The position numbers were made by a program, and so were the translations under genes. Under the pieces are notes generated by a model, which was not told where the DNA came from, made no database searches, and saw nothing but the letters and a program-made list of their open reading frames with translations. From contig CAMDDZ010000048.1 in assembly GCA_945893145.1 (NCBI GenBank), positions 1 through 42,181 on the forward strand: a stretch of 42,181 nucleotides of DNA. The letters are read 5' to 3'. Positions 24,388 through 32,159 of this stretch are shown here, piece by piece (within the stretch, counting starts at the first letter, position 1; every line of letters begins with the position of its first letter). This stretch comes from Rhodoplanes serenus. Its GTDB lineage: Bacteria; Pseudomonadota; Alphaproteobacteria; Rhizobiales; Xanthobacteraceae.

Positions 24388-26411
24388 GGTCGGTTCTCGT
24401 TCCTGCAGAGGTCCTAAGTCGGTCGCCAGCTAGCGACCAGACGCTGCAAGAGTATGGCTTTGATCCCGTTGCAGCAAAAGCTTTAGCCCAAGGCGGACTC
24501 CCTCAAGGAAGGGTGAACATCCTAAGCGACCTACCTGCTCGAGAAGACGCGCTAGGCTTTGCGCCCTTGGTTCGGACGTTGTGCAATATTGTGCTTTCGC
24601 GAAGTACCGAAACGCCGATAACCATTGCTATCGATGGTCCTTGGGGATCAGGTAAGACCAGCATTCTGCGAATGATTGAGCTGCAGGCCCGCATGGTCGG
24701 CTTTAGCTGCATTTGGCTGAATGCTTGGAATCTTGAAAGCGCAGAGAATCTGATCGCTGCAATCGCTAGAGAGGTCCAAGAGGAATTAAACAAGCGGCAA
24801 GAAGTCGATACTAAGGCCGGGAAAAAGATTTTGAATTTCATTACTAGTGCGCTCACATATCTAGCGCCAATAAGCGATAAAGCAGGCGCGCTTTCAAAAG
24901 CTTTGAGCTTGAAACAGGAGGCTATTGAAAGCGGAATTAAGGAGGTAGCGTCGGTCGTCAGTAGTCATCAGGCGTTCAAGGATTTAGTTGAGCTCCTGCT
25001 GTCCACACAAAACACCTCATCTCCTCGTTTATTGGTGTTTATTGACGATGTAGACCGAGCGTTGCCTGACCAAGTTGCAATTATTCTAAAGAATCTCAAA
25101 TTGGTTCTTGAATCAGAGAAATGTATATTTTTGCTAGCCATGGATATGAGCTTAGTCGCTCGCGCTATTGAAGATCATTATTTGAAAAACGCCGCACGAA
25201 TTGGTGACGGCCGGCCCGATCCAGACTTCGGAATCAAGTATTTAGAAAAGCTAGTGCAACTACGTGTAGCCGTTCCGCGTCTTTCTAAATCAAACCTAAA
25301 TCCATTTTTGGAAAGCTTATCGATAGCGCCTGAAATAGCGCAGATTCTCGCATGGGCTCCAGAAGCGGAGACATTGAATCCGCGCAGACTGAAAAAATTT
25401 ATCAATTGGTTGAGCCTAACCTTACAATTGCTAAATGCCGCAAAGTTACCTGCGGCGATCGACAACGAAAACATATTGAAATTAATGATGTTGCGGCGAT
25501 ACTATTCAGAATTCTATCAGTTGTTGGTCCGTACTCCAGAATGGTGGGTGAATCTGCCGCAGCTCTGGCATCCGTTCCGGGGATTGCTGAACAACTATGA
25601 TGTGGTTGCCCTTGCGCATTTTATGGAGCCGCTGACTCACGTAGATCTGAGATACGCCGAAAAACTTATTGCTGCGAACTCCTTACTTGATCTCGACGGT
25701 GCAATTAAAATTCAATTTGATGCGGACGACGATCTGGCGCCGCCCTCCATGCCAAACGACGTTTATGACTTGACTGTGGTGCTCATCGCGCCAGGTGAAA
25801 GAAAGTTAGAAGTCATCAAAAGTGTTACCAGCTTAACTAATCTTAGTTTGCGGGAAGCAACGGAGCTAGTTGGGCAAGCCCCAACAGTGATCAAAGAGGG
25901 TTTGGGCAAGGTCGAGGCGCTGAGAGTCAGAGCTCTGCTCGAAATGTTGGGAGCAAAAATTGAACTGTATGAAACGAATTATACTGCAGTCCTTGTCGCC
26001 TTTCGCGAGCATAAAATTGAGGTCATTAAAGAGGTGCGGGCGCTTACAGGCCTTGGTTTGAAGGAAGCGAAAGACTTGGTGGAAGCCGCACCGAAGGTTC
26101 TCAAAAGACATGTTCGAAGGGACGAAGCGCAAAAAATAAAGGGCGTACTGGAAGCGGTAGGTGCCAAGGTAGAATTATATGAAACTGAATTTGCGGTCGT
26201 GTTGGAGGCTTTTGGTGAAAAGAAAATCGAAGTTATTAAGGAAGTTCGTATGTGGACAGGCCTTGGTTTGAAAGAAGCAAAAGACTTAGTTGAATCGACT
26301 CCGAAAATCCTCAAGCAAGGGCTACGGAAAAGCGATGTTGTTAAGATCAAAGCCGCATTTGAACGTGTTGGTGCACGGATACAGATAAGGGCATTGAACG
26401 ACGACAACTGA
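24369..26411 (+). CDS. KAP-family P-loop NTPase fused to three tandem bL12 (L7/L12) C-terminal domains
   Basis: 680 residues. The KAP module occupies about 60-440: Walker [10 protein letters not shown] (90-98), the KAP segment [15 protein letters not shown] (114-128), Walker [15 protein letters not shown] (221-234), [12 protein letters not shown] (252-263), and [11 protein letters not shown] (337-347). After a short linker come three adjacent 70-residue repeats (466-535, 536-605, 606-675). Each matches the C-terminal domain of ribosomal stalk protein bL12; repeats 2 and 3 contain the hallmark [13 protein letters not shown]. That domain normally binds EF-Tu, EF-G, IF2 and RF3. This joining of a KAP ATPase to stalk-like domains is not one I know. 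The protein is cytoplasmic by appearance. A translation-sensing or GTPase-recruiting NTPase, perhaps in phage defence, is the leading inference. Confidence 0.9.
   Translation: MAQRQLRSVLVPAEVLSRSPASDQTLQEYGFDPVAAKALAQGGLPQGRVNILSDLPAREDALGFAPLVRTLCNIVLSRSTETPITIAIDGPWGSGKTSILRMIELQARMVGFSCIWLNAWNLESAENLIAAIAREVQEELNKRQEVDTKAGKKILNFITSALTYLAPISDKAGALSKALSLKQEAIESGIKEVASVVSSHQAFKDLVELLLSTQNTSSPRLLVFIDDVDRALPDQVAIILKNLKLVLESEKCIFLLAMDMSLVARAIEDHYLKNAARIGDGRPDPDFGIKYLEKLVQLRVAVPRLSKSNLNPFLESLSIAPEIAQILAWAPEAETLNPRRLKKFINWLSLTLQLLNAAKLPAAIDNENILKLMMLRRYYSEFYQLLVRTPEWWVNLPQLWHPFRGLLNNYDVVALAHFMEPLTHVDLRYAEKLIAANSLLDLDGAIKIQFDADDDLAPPSMPNDVYDLTVVLIAPGERKLEVIKSVTSLTNLSLREATELVGQAPTVIKEGLGKVEALRVRALLEMLGAKIELYETNYTAVLVAFREHKIEVIKEVRALTGLGLKEAKDLVEAAPKVLKRHVRRDEAQKIKGVLEAVGAKVELYETEFAVVLEAFGEKKIEVIKEVRMWTGLGLKEAKDLVESTPKILKQGLRKSDVVKIKAAFERVGARIQIRALNDDN
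25764..26393 (+). repeat. Three in-frame 210-base repeats encoding bL12-CTD-like units
   Basis: The units are 25764-25973, 25974-26183 and 26184-26393, with exactly 70 codons each and no insertions. By hand count units 2 and 3 share 40 of 70 residues, and units 1 and 2 share 34 of 70. Units 2 and 3 keep the equivalents of E. coli L12 Ile69, Lys70, Arg73, Gly79, Leu80 and Lys84, the surface known to contact translational GTPases. Unit 1 keeps Ile69 and Lys70 but has Thr at Arg73 and Thr at Lys84. Confidence 0.9.
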
Positions 26412-26450
26412 AGGGGCGCGTTCGGTAAATTGACGCAACGTGGCAATCTT

Positions 26451-26566
26451 CGAACCTTCGGTTCGTCAAAGGGCAAATTCCAGCGCAAATCCAATCACTC
26501 ACATCTCGGCTGAATTTAGCCCTGCGTCCCCGCTGGAGTTTGTCCCTGACCTGACCATGCGGGGAC
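26451..26566. repeat. Two inverted repeats downstream of the KAP operon
   Basis: CGAACC-TTC-GGTTCG (26451-26465) is a six-pair hairpin, and GTCCCCGC (26526-26533) pairs with GCGGGGAC (26559-26566). GTTTGTCC (26538-26545) could alternatively pair with GGACAAAC (26563-26570). Neither has a T-run, so neither is a canonical terminator. They lie at the border where composition returns to GC-rich and may mark the edge of the acquired segment. Confidence 0.45.
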
Positions 26567-26585
26567 AAACGGGTGAGAGCGGTCG

Positions 26586-27959
26586 TTACGCCGCCCGTTC
26601 AGCCCGCCGCGACGTGCGCAGCAAGTCCATCAGCTTGCGCACCGAGCCCAAATCTTCGAGCCGGTTGATCGCGCCGATGGCGTCCTCGACATGCGCGTCC
26701 GAAAGCACACCCTTGGCATAGGTGCGGAACTTGCCTTCGATCTGCGCGCGCGACAGGCGGTTCTCGTAGGAGCCGCGCGGATGGTCGCTGCGCGCCGCAA
26801 GCTTCGAGCCATCCATCATCTCGATCTCGACGGTCGCCTGCACGCCGGTCAGCGCCGGATCGGGCTTGATCTCGACCTGCTCGACCGACGCCTTGCGGAG
26901 CTTCGGATCGTCGTAGCGCTTCGGCTCGTATTCGGCGAGCGTCAGCTTCTGATCGTGCAGGATCACCGCCGCGGTGTAGTGCGCCGAAATCAGCGCATCG
27001 AACTTCGCCTTGTAGTGCGCCAGCCCGCCGTGCAGGTCGAACACCGGCTTGGAGAGGCCGACGCGCAGCACCTTGACCTTGTCGGGATCGATCTTGTGTT
27101 TCTCGATCAGGTCGAACAGCGCGGTGTTCATGCCCTGCGTCGATGACGCCGACGGCCACAGCCGCAGCGCGATCTGTTCGGCCTCCCAGCGCTTGCCGAG
27201 ATCGGCGGTGACGACATCGGGCTTTCCGCCGTTCGCATAGGTGTTGTAGAGGCCGCCGTCCTTGTGGGTGAGGAACTCCTTGGTGGCGAGGAATTTCTGC
27301 TCGGCCAAGAGCGCCGCCATCAGGCCCGACAGCGCGCCGCGGCATTGGTGGAATTTCACCGTCGGCGTGCCCCAGGCCGCGAAGGTGCCGGCGGCCTGGC
27401 TGCCCGCAAGCCCGAACGCCTTCGCCATGGTCTCGGCATCGAAACCGCGCAGGCGGCCGACCGCGGCAGCACCGCCGAACGGTCCGAGCACGCCCGGGCC
27501 GTGCCAGCCCTTGGCGCGCATCACCGGCCAGTCGGAGCCGACGCCGATCCGCGTCGTCACTTCGAAGCCGGCGGCCAGCGCCACCAGGAGATCGCGGCCG
27601 GGGAGATTGTCGCGCTCGGCGATGGCGAGCGCCGGCGGCACCACTTCGGGCGTGACGTGGGTGAGCGTCGAGCGATGGATGTCGCACATGGTCACGGCGG
27701 TGATCAGATAGCCGTTGAGCAGCGTCGCGCCGGCGAGCGACAGCCGATCGCCGCCGATCACGGTTGCCTCATGTGATTGCGCCAGCGCTGAAGCCAGAGC
27801 GCCGACCTGATCGGTTTCCTCGCCCTGATGGCCCGCGACCGCGCAGGCGACAGTGTCGAGCAGCACGTTCTTGCAATGCTCGCGGACGCGCTCAGGAATG
27901 TCCTCGTACTTCAGCTTGGCTGCGAATTCGGCCAGCACCTGTGTGGCTTCGCCCGGCAT
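26586..27959 (-). CDS. MmgE/PrpD-family protein (2-methylcitrate dehydratase-like)
   Basis: 457 residues, normal for the MmgE/PrpD fold, which includes 2-methylcitrate dehydratase and cis-aconitate decarboxylase. Recognisable segments are KNVLLDTVACAVAGHQGEE near the N-terminus, MCDIHRSTLTHVTPEVVPPA, and KGWHGPGVLGPFGGAAAVGR, followed by the C-terminal domain with a RLSRAQIEGKF stretch. PrpD dehydrates 2-methylcitrate in propionate oxidation, but no prpB or prpC gene is here. Many paralogues in this bacterial group are catabolic hydro-lyases or epimerases of unknown substrate. It points towards the KAP island, separated by about 175 bases. Confidence 0.87.
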   Translation of the reverse strand: MPGEATQVLAEFAAKLKYEDIPERVREHCKNVLLDTVACAVAGHQGEETDQVGALASALAQSHEATVIGGDRLSLAGATLLNGYLITAVTMCDIHRSTLTHVTPEVVPPALAIAERDNLPGRDLLVALAAGFEVTTRIGVGSDWPVMRAKGWHGPGVLGPFGGAAAVGRLRGFDAETMAKAFGLAGSQAAGTFAAWGTPTVKFHQCRGALSGLMAALLAEQKFLATKEFLTHKDGGLYNTYANGGKPDVVTADLGKRWEAEQIALRLWPSASSTQGMNTALFDLIEKHKIDPDKVKVLRVGLSKPVFDLHGGLAHYKAKFDALISAHYTAAVILHDQKLTLAEYEPKRYDDPKLRKASVEQVEIKPDPALTGVQATVEIEMMDGSKLAARSDHPRGSYENRLSRAQIEGKFRTYAKGVLSDAHVEDAIGAINRLEDLGSVRKLMDLLRTSRRAERAA

Positions 27960-28018
27960 TTCGATCTCCTTATCACGCGTTTCGCCGCACCCTAAAGCAT
28001 GACGCCGTGGCTGAAAAG

Positions 28019-28501
28019 TCAGGCCGCGGCGAGCATTTTCTCCAGCAAGTCCAGCGCCGCTGCCGAGAACGCCCGCATATTGGCGACGCGGTCGCTCGAT
28101 CCGGTTTCAATCGTGATGGCGCGTTCGCTCAAACCTATGACGGCGATGCAGCTATGGCCCGCGGCGTCGCCGTAGCGATTGCCGGTGGGTCCGGTCGCGC
28201 CGGTTTCCGCAATGGCCCAGTTCGCCGAAAAGCGCTGCCGCGCGAGGCGCGCCGCGTGCAACGCATAGGCCTCGGTCGAGGCGCGCATGCCGCTCGGCAT
28301 TTCCTGCATGTCCATCAGTGCGCGGCGGGCCGTGTGCGTGTAGACCACGGCGCCGCCGAGGAAGTAGGCCGACGCGCCCGGCAAGGCGAGCAGCGCCGCC
28401 GATATCAGGCCGCCGGTCGAGGATTCGGCGACACAGATGGTCTCGTGCCGGCTTTTCAGCAGCGCGGCCGCTTTCTCGGCTCGTGGGATCAGGTCCTGCA
28501 T
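28019..28501 (-). CDS. CinA C-terminal-domain protein (nicotinamide-nucleotide amidase-like)
   Basis: 160 residues, a stand-alone CinA C-terminal domain like E. coli PncC. The N-terminal AESSTGGLISAALLALPGAS matches the family's ES(C)TGG loop with Ser in place of Cys, and AETGATGPTGNRYGD replaces the usual GIAGPGG segment. PncC deamidates nicotinamide mononucleotide in NAD recycling; this more divergent version may have another amide substrate. GGAGGAGC just before the ATG at 28501 fixes the start; the frame extends to 28546 without support. It is divergent from the Bug-type gene at 28566, leaving 64 bases for both promoters. Confidence 0.84.
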   Translation of the reverse strand: MQDLIPRAEKAAALLKSRHETICVAESSTGGLISAALLALPGASAYFLGGAVVYTHTARRALMDMQEMPSGMRASTEAYALHAARLARQRFSANWAIAETGATGPTGNRYGDAAGHSCIAVIGLSERAITIETGSSDRVANMRAFSAAALDLLEKMLAAA

Positions 28502-28565
28502 TGCTTGCTCCTCCAAATGCGGCCCGCCTATAGTGCCGGAAAACACGCGCGGGTGTGAACGTCCA

Positions 28566-29540
28566 ATGGTCCGGCTGGGTATCGCTCTGCTCTGGGGCTG
28601 CGCTCTGTTTGCGCAGCCTGCGGCCGCGGAGACCTATCCGGACCACGCAATCCGCCTCATTTCGCCCAATCCGGCGGGCGGTGCCAACGACACCATCGTT
28701 CGCATTATCGCGGCGAAAATGTCCTCGATCCTCGGCGTCTCGATCGTGGTGGACAACCGCGGTGGCGCGGGCGGCCGGATCGGCGCCGAAGCGGTGGCGC
28801 GGGCGGTGCCCGACGGCTACACGCTGCTCGCGGGCTCGGTGGGCACCCATGCGTTCGCGCCCGCGGTCAGCAAGCAGCTCGGCTACGACCCGATCAAGGA
28901 TTTTGAGCCGATCTCGCTGTTCGCGATGGTGCAGAACCTGCTGGTGGTCAATCCGAAGCTGCCGGTGCGCAGCGTCGCCGAGCTGATCGCCTATGCCAAA
29001 GCTAATCCCGGCAAGCTGAACTACGCCTCGGGCGGGCCGGGCTCGACCAGCCATTTCGCGGTCGCGATGTTTGTGGCGCTCGCCGGCATCGACAAGATCA
29101 CGGTGCATGTGCCGTTCCGCGGCGGCGGGCCGGCCATGACCGCAACCGTCGCAGGCGACACACAATTCTTCTTCAGCCCGATCGCCGGCATGGTGCCGTT
29201 CGCCCAGGCCGGATCGGTGCGGGCGCTCGCGGTGAGCGGCGACCGGCGCTCGCAGGCGCTGCCGGACGTTCCGACCATGGCCGAAGCCGGCATGCCGCAA
29301 TACAAGGCGGTCGGCTGGTTCGGCCTGATGGCGCCGGCCGCTACGCCGTCCGCGATCATTGAAAAGCTGAGCAATACGGTTGGCGATGCTTCGAAAAGCC
29401 CCGACGTCATGGCGGCGCTGAATGCGCAGGGCATCAGTCCGGCGAACAACCGGCCAAAGGAGTTTGCGGCTTTCATCCAGGAGCAGCTTGATCTGCACCG
29501 GCAATTGACCAAAGACGTCGATATGAAGATCAGCGAATAA
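28566..29540 (+). CDS. Bug/TctC-family periplasmic substrate-binding protein
   Basis: 324 residues. A Sec signal peptide (MVRLGIALLWGCALFAQPAA) ends near AAAE. The mature N-terminus YPDHAIRLISPNPAGGANDT and the VVDNRGGAGGRIGAEAVARA segment are standard Bug-family features that line the carboxylate-binding cleft. No TctA/TctB membrane genes lie nearby, which is usual for this very expanded family. It heads an operon of CoA-ester and amidohydrolase genes, so its ligand is probably the carboxylic acid that these enzymes process. Ligand identity is not readable from sequence. Confidence 0.9.
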   Translation: MVRLGIALLWGCALFAQPAAAETYPDHAIRLISPNPAGGANDTIVRIIAAKMSSILGVSIVVDNRGGAGGRIGAEAVARAVPDGYTLLAGSVGTHAFAPAVSKQLGYDPIKDFEPISLFAMVQNLLVVNPKLPVRSVAELIAYAKANPGKLNYASGGPGSTSHFAVAMFVALAGIDKITVHVPFRGGGPAMTATVAGDTQFFFSPIAGMVPFAQAGSVRALAVSGDRRSQALPDVPTMAEAGMPQYKAVGWFGLMAPAATPSAIIEKLSNTVGDASKSPDVMAALNAQGISPANNRPKEFAAFIQEQLDLHRQLTKDVDMKISE

Positions 29541-29570
29541 CCGCGCCGTCGCGCGCAAGCGAGGAGAGCC

Positions 29571-30515
29571 ATGGCGAAAAAAGCTGCCAAGAAGGCAACC
29601 ACGAAAACGACCAAGCAACTGGCGAAGCAGCCAGAGCAACGCAATTACCAGGACATTCTCTACGAGGTGAAGGACCAGGTGGCCTGGATCATCATCAACC
29701 GGCCGCGCGTCATGAACGCGTTCCGCGAGCAGTCGCTCGACGAGATGATCGACGCGGTCAAGCGCACCCGCGAAGACCCATCGATCGCCTGCATCGTATT
29801 CACGGGCGCGGGAGATAAAGCGTTCTCCGCGGGCGGCGATTTCTTCGCCATGAAGCGGTTGAACTGGATCAATGGCGCGATGTGGAACGACCGCATGCAG
29901 GGGCTCGCCATGGCGATCCGCGGCGTGCCGATTCCGGTGATCGCCATGGTCAATGGCTGGTGCATGGGCGGCGGCCATGAGCTTGCGCTGTGGTGCGATC
30001 TGGTGATCGCGACCGAAGACGCCATGCTGGGCCAGACCGGCGCCAAGGTCGGCGCCTGTCCGACCGTGGGCGCGACGCAATATCTGCCGCGCATCATCGG
30101 CGAACGGCTGGCGCGCGAGATGATCTTCTGCGCCCGGCGGTTTTCCGGAAAAGAGGCGGTGGAGGTCGGTCTCATCAACAAGGCGGTGAAGAAGAAGGAC
30201 CTGCTGAGCGAGACGCTGAAATGGTGCGAGACCATCAAGGGGCACAGCCCGCAGACGCTGCGCATGACCAAGAAAAGCCTGAACGCGGAATCCGACGCGC
30301 TCTATGGCTCCTGGCAGCACGGCATGGAGCTGCTCGCCCACGTCTGGGGCTCGGAGGAAAGCCTTGAGGGCATGAACGCGTTCTTGAAGGGCCGTAAGCC
30401 GAACTTCCAGAAGTTCCGCATGCGCAACAAGCGTGAGGTCGATCAATACCTCGACGGCTGTGCCCGCAACCTCAACGAGCCGCCGTCGATGCGGAAGAAG
30501 GTCGCGGCTTCGTGA
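29571..30515 (+). CDS. Crotonase-superfamily enzyme, BadI/MenB-like, with Lys/Ala-rich N-terminal tail
   Basis: 314 residues, about 40-50 more than a typical enoyl-CoA hydratase. Residues 1-24 (MAKKAAKKATTKTTKQLAKQ and on) are a basic, low-complexity extension. The crotonase core follows: AWIIINRPRVMNAFREQSLDE, the oxyanion-hole segments FSAGGDFF and NGWCMGGGHELALWCDL, then GQTGAKVGACPTVGATQYLP with RIIGERLAREMIF. The last region resembles MenB and BadI, the 2-ketocyclohexanecarboxyl-CoA hydrolase of Rhodopseudomonas that opens an alicyclic ring. A GAGGAGA ribosome site precedes the ATG. The stop overlaps the CoA-transferase start, so the two work together; ring-opening or hydration of a CoA ester is inferred. 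Confidence 0.86.
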   Translation: MAKKAAKKATTKTTKQLAKQPEQRNYQDILYEVKDQVAWIIINRPRVMNAFREQSLDEMIDAVKRTREDPSIACIVFTGAGDKAFSAGGDFFAMKRLNWINGAMWNDRMQGLAMAIRGVPIPVIAMVNGWCMGGGHELALWCDLVIATEDAMLGQTGAKVGACPTVGATQYLPRIIGERLAREMIFCARRFSGKEAVEVGLINKAVKKKDLLSETLKWCETIKGHSPQTLRMTKKSLNAESDALYGSWQHGMELLAHVWGSEESLEGMNAFLKGRKPNFQKFRMRNKREVDQYLDGCARNLNEPPSMRKKVAAS

Positions 30516-31720
30516 GCCAACAGTCTGCGAACGAAGGCCCGCTGGCCGGGACGCGCGTAATCGATCTCACGCGCATCCTGGCCGGTCCGCTCTGCGCCAT
30601 GATGCTCGGCGACATGGGCGCCGATGTCATCAAGGTCGAGCCGCCCGGCACCGGCGACGACACGCGCGGCTGGGGTCCACCGTTCGCCGAAGGCGAGGCG
30701 GCCTATTTCCTCGGCGTCAACCGCAACAAGCGTTCGATCACACTCAACATGGCGGTGCCGGAGGGGCAGAAGATTCTCGCCGGCCTGATCGCCAAGGGCG
30801 ATGTGCTGATCGACAATTTCAAGATCGGCACGCTCGACAAATGGGGCTTCACCGACGCCTGGTTCGAGCAGAACGCGCCGCGGCTCGTTCGCTGCTCGAT
30901 CACCGGATATGGCTCCAGCGGGCCGAAGTCCGCGCTGCCGGGCTACGATTTCATCCTGCAGGCTGAGTCCGGACTGATGAGCATTTGCGGCGAGCAAAAC
31001 GGCACGCCGACCAAATACGGCGTCGCCATCGTCGATGTCTGCACCGGGATGTTGGCCTGCAACTCGATCCTGGCGGCGCTCAACGCGCGCACCCGCACCG
31101 GCAAGGGGCAGAAGGTCGAGGTCTCGCTCTATGAGTCTTCGCTCGCCATGCTGGTGAACGTGGCGTCGAACGTGCTGGTGTCGGGCAAGGGCGGCGGCCG
31201 GTTCGGCAACGGCCATCCGAGCATCGTGCCTTACACGACCTATCAGGCGCAGGACGCCATGATGGCGCTCGCGGTCGGCAACGACGGGCAGTTCGCCCGC
31301 ACCGCCGAAGTGTTGGGCCATCCCGAATGGGCGAACGACCCGCGCTTCAAAGCCAACCGCGCGCGGGTGGAAAATCGCGTCGCCATCGACGGGCTGATCG
31401 AGCAGGCGCTCAAGGCCGACAAGGCCGATGCCTGGGTTGCCAAACTCAAGGCGGTCGGCGTGCCCTGCGGCAAGATCAATTCGGTCGCGGGCGCGCTCGA
31501 CGATCCGCACACCGCGGCGCGGCGCATGGTCGAGACCGTCGAGCATCCGACCATCGGGGCGCTGAAGATGCTCGGCATTCCGTTCAAGTTCTCCGACACG
31601 GAATGTTCGGTGCGGCGCGCGCCGCCGACGCTCGGCCAGCACACCGACGAGGTCCTGGCGCAAGAACTCGGCATGAATGCCGCCGCCATTGCGCAATTAC
31701 GCAACAGCAAGGTGATCTGA
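30512..31720 (+). CDS. CaiB/BaiF-family (class III) CoA-transferase
   Basis: 402 residues, typical of class III CoA-transferases. The N-terminus has GTRVIDLTRILAGPLCAMML with GDMGADVIKVEPPGTGDDTR, a family hallmark, and the catalytic-Asp region is GVAIVDVCTGMLACNS. These enzymes move CoA between carboxylic acids through an aspartyl-CoA anhydride. The GTG start at 30512 overlaps the crotonase stop by four bases. The likely role is activation of the substrate acid that the crotonase acts on. Donor and acceptor cannot be named. Confidence 0.92.
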   Translation: MSQQSANEGPLAGTRVIDLTRILAGPLCAMMLGDMGADVIKVEPPGTGDDTRGWGPPFAEGEAAYFLGVNRNKRSITLNMAVPEGQKILAGLIAKGDVLIDNFKIGTLDKWGFTDAWFEQNAPRLVRCSITGYGSSGPKSALPGYDFILQAESGLMSICGEQNGTPTKYGVAIVDVCTGMLACNSILAALNARTRTGKGQKVEVSLYESSLAMLVNVASNVLVSGKGGGRFGNGHPSIVPYTTYQAQDAMMALAVGNDGQFARTAEVLGHPEWANDPRFKANRARVENRVAIDGLIEQALKADKADAWVAKLKAVGVPCGKINSVAGALDDPHTAARRMVETVEHPTIGALKMLGIPFKFSDTECSVRRAPPTLGQHTDEVLAQELGMNAAAIAQLRNSKVI

Positions 31721-31727
31721 GGCAGCG

Positions 31728-32159
31728 ATGAGGTTCCGTTTTTCGCATGTGTCTATCGTGGTGCCGGACATCGAAGCGGCGGCGCGGACGCTTGGCGAGA
31801 AATACGGGCTGCGAGTCGGCGAGCGGATGCTCAACGCCGAGCAGGGCGTGCGGCTCGCCTATGTCGATCTCGGCAACGCCAAGATCGAACTGATGGAGCC
31901 GTCGCGGCCGGATTCGCCGGTGGCGAAATTCCTGGAGCGCAACCCCCGGGGCGGCATTCACCACTTCTCTCTTAGCGTCGAGAGCATCGAGCAAAGCACG
32001 CAGGTGCTGGGCGGCAAGGACGTGCGCATCCTGGGCAGTGGCAAAGCACAGTATAATGTGGCGGGCGAGCGCATCGCCTTCATCCATCCGGCGGATTTTC
32101 TCGGCGCGCTGGTCGAGCTGGAAGAGCATCCGGCCAATGAGGCAATGAGGAGTCAATGA
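31728..32159 (+). CDS. VOC-superfamily protein, methylmalonyl-CoA-epimerase-like
   Basis: 143 residues, the length of methylmalonyl-CoA epimerase. The metal ligands fit the glyoxalase fold: His in FSHVSIVVPDIEAA, Glu in KIELMEP, His in GIHHFSLSVE, and Glu in GALVELEEHP. The paired IHH-x-S and the final VELEE are typical of the epimerase branch. It lies seven bases after the CoA-transferase, consistent with epimerising or isomerising a CoA-thioester product. A lyase or dioxygenase function cannot be excluded. The stop overlaps the next start as ATGA. Confidence 0.82.
   Translation: MRFRFSHVSIVVPDIEAAARTLGEKYGLRVGERMLNAEQGVRLAYVDLGNAKIELMEPSRPDSPVAKFLERNPRGGIHHFSLSVESIEQSTQVLGGKDVRILGSGKAQYNVAGERIAFIHPADFLGALVELEEHPANEAMRSQ

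Noticed and set aside
25764..26393. The three tandem repeats as a CRISPR array or DNA satellite
   Set aside because: The period is exactly 70 codons, conservation is at the protein level, and there are no spacers; they are protein-domain duplications.
24369..26411. Interpretation of the repeats as ClpS-like adaptor domains
   Set aside because: The ClpS and L12-CTD folds are related, but the [12 protein letters not shown] sequence and VIKEVR strand are specifically L12-like; ClpS landmark residues were not seen.
26451..26465. CGAACC-TTC-GGTTCG hairpin as rho-independent terminator of the KAP operon
   Set aside because: No T-run follows the stem, so it is kept only as an inverted repeat.
28152..30446. 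Very long (764-codon) open frame on the - strand
   Set aside because: It runs antisense to the Bug-type and crotonase genes, is Arg/His/Asp-rich without any recognisable domain, and is a by-product of GC-rich codon use on the true strand.
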